A stretch of 64,000 nucleotides of DNA from assembly GCA_040544425.1 (NCBI GenBank), contig JBEONO010000001.1, forward strand, positions 368,752 through 432,751. The letters run 5' to 3'. The stretch is from Solimicrobium sp040544425 (GTDB lineage Bacteria > Pseudomonadota > Gammaproteobacteria > Burkholderiales > Burkholderiaceae_D). A program made the translations under genes and the position numbers. The notes under the pieces are model-generated. The model was not told the origin of the DNA. It saw only the letters and a list, made by a program, of their open reading frames with translations, and did no database searches. Shown here piece by piece: positions 63,188 to 64,000 of this stretch. The first letter of the stretch is position 1; the number at the start of each line of letters is the position of its first letter.

Positions 63188-63190
63188 CTA

Positions 63191-63361
63191 ACTGATCTAG
63201 GCGTCCTTAATCGACCAGCCGAATTTGTTGAAAATGGTTAAATCAACACTTTCTGCGTTGCACAATAAATCATCTGAAAATCGTGAAGTCAACTGTCCGC
63301 CAATGGCCGGACCGTGCCGCTTACAGGCATTCGTGCCGGAAAGGCCAGTTGCCTCATGCTT
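63191..63361. other. non-coding gap
   Basis: About 170 bases between the decayed repressor and the truncated membrane ORF. The plus-strand open frame at 63225-63497 has no protein-like features. Nothing else is recognised. Confidence 0.35.
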
Positions 63362-63589
63362 TCATTCATACAACGGTGGAATGGTTGCAGCTACTAAACC
63401 TGAAATTAGCAAACATATGCAAAGCAGCACAACTGAATTTGTTTTCGGCTTATCTGTAAATCGATCTATCAACAATATTCGCAATCCAAACAAGTAAGCA
63501 GTGGCCAGAAACGTCAAAACTGGCCAAACGATCAATGTTGGGTATTCTGGTCCATCGTGACCGGTCATTCTGGCATCGTGACCGGCCAT
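63362..63589 (-). pseudogene. C-terminal remnant of a small membrane protein, cut by an IS21-type end
   Basis: 75 codons. The first 15 or so residues (MAGHDARMTGHDG) are encoded by the IS terminal repeats; the rest looks like a real membrane protein tail with two helices (LIVWPVLTFLATAYLFGL and VVLLCICLLISGLVAAT) and a charged loop DRFTDKPKTN between them. I infer that an insertion replaced its 5' end. Parent family not recognised. Confidence 0.5.
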
Positions 63590-63698
63590 TCCGATTGAAC
63601 GTGACCGACCGTTCTGGTTTATCGTGACCGATTTCAGGCAATTCCAGAATCAGCGGTCACGATACCAGAATCACTGGTCACGATACCAGAATGGCGGT
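63554..63698. mobile_element. IS21-family terminal repeat arrays, two sets facing each other
   Basis: On the plus strand the unit ATCGTGACCG(G/A) followed by C-ATTCTGG occurs about four times (63554-63635, with variations). It then recurs inverted as CCAGAAT-x-GGTCACGATA two to three times (63644-63698). IS21-family elements carry such multiple repeats at each end. The second set lies in front of istA and is the left end of that element. The first set has the orientation expected of a right end, which would point to a second, lost or neighbouring copy. Confidence 0.75.
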
Positions 63699-63767
63699 GT
63701 ACTACAGAACAATGGTGTTACGCATTTGATATGAGAACAGGTACGCTCTCCAGTTTTTGGAGATAAC

Positions 63768-64000
63768 GTGCCTGCACCAAGGATTACAATGCGTAAGATA
63801 AAAGAGATATTGCGTTTAAAGCTGGATGCCAGGCTGTCGCATGAACAAATTGCTGCGGCCCTCGGCATTTCCAAGGGTGTGGTCACCAAATATGTCGGGT
63901 TAGCGTCGGCTGCCGGATTGACGTTGAGTCAGGTGCAGGAGATTGACGAGACTCAACTGCAGCACCGTCTGGCAGGCCCTGGCAAGAAACCCCACAATCA
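63768..64000 (+). CDS. istA: IS21-family transposase IstA, N-terminal part (cut by window edge)
   Basis: DDE transposase of IS21-type elements. At least 77 codons are visible, from the GTG at 63768 (MPAPRITMRKIKEILRLKL) preceded by TTGGAG; an ATG 21 nt later is the alternative. The helix-turn-helix LSHEQIAAALGISKGVVTKYV is at about residues 22-42, typical of this subgroup. The catalytic domain and the helper istB lie beyond the right edge. Most similar, from memory, to the IS408/IS1162-like branch common in Burkholderiales. Confidence 0.9.
   Translation, partial: MPAPRITMRKIKEILRLKLDARLSHEQIAAALGISKGVVTKYVGLASAAGLTLSQVQEIDETQLQHRLAGPGKKPHN

Noticed and set aside
63225..63497. 90-codon plus-strand open frame
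   Set aside because: Composition is not protein-like and it is antisense to the better-looking membrane remnant.

Overview
The window looks like a chromosomal segment of a betaproteobacterium of the order Burkholderiales, most likely family Oxalobacteraceae (Undibacterium, Herminiimonas and Herbaspirillum are the relatives I would test first). The basis is the gene order acnA / CoA lyase / mdh / GntR regulator / sdhCDAB-sdhE-gltA-odhA-odhB-lpd-zapE, typical of that order, and the gene families around it. I recognised no rRNA, tRNA or CRISPR array.

Layout. 1-6.2 kb (minus strand): housekeeping genes ileS (3' part cut off by the window edge), ribF, rsmE and glnE. 6.3-12.9 kb (plus): YhdP/AsmA-like envelope protein, nitrilase-type amidase and tldD. 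13-13.9 kb: two small envelope proteins. 14.2-33.6 kb: a near-complete oxidative TCA block. acnA, a small secreted protein, a CoA-ester lyase and mdh run leftward. A GntR/HutC regulator and sdhCDAB-sdhE-gltA-odhA-odhB-lpd-zapE run rightward. A perfect 18-bp palindrome between mdh and the regulator is a likely operator. 33.6-34.7 kb: a two-gene (half-size) chromate transporter.

34.8-54.4 kb is the most interesting part: a flagellin glycosylation island. A leftward operon legF-legB-legC-(FemAB/GNAT-like)-(PLP-enzyme-like)-legG-legI-ptmE-like encodes CMP-legionaminic-acid-type nonulosonate synthesis. No hexapeptide LegH acetyltransferase is visible in the window; an unusual FemAB-like/PLP-like gene pair sits in the operon instead. 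Divergently, two SEC-C + TPR proteins flank a methyltransferase. The second also carries a C-terminal GT-B-like glycosyltransferase domain and lies directly upstream of fliC-flaG-fliD-fliS-fliT, which is served by a near-consensus sigma-28 promoter. No Maf-type transferase is seen in the window. I infer that the TPR-GT protein is a FlmG-like transferase that moves the nonulosonate onto flagellin.

54.4-64 kb is accessory: a secreted metallo-beta-lactamase-fold hydrolase, a PRMT-like methyltransferase, a hipBA toxin-antitoxin pair with repeated AGATCT-centred candidate operators, and a clear c-di-GMP-I (GEMM) riboswitch in the leader of a secreted sedolisin (S53) lipoprotein with four Ig-like repeats. 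Then come an MFS transporter, a decayed CsoR/DUF156-type repressor and, at the right edge, an IS21-family element with arrays of terminal repeats in both orientations.

Dispersed long inverted repeats starting with GTCGTTCCCG occur at 30.3, 31.9 and 42.1 kb. Their arms differ between copies but stay complementary within each copy.
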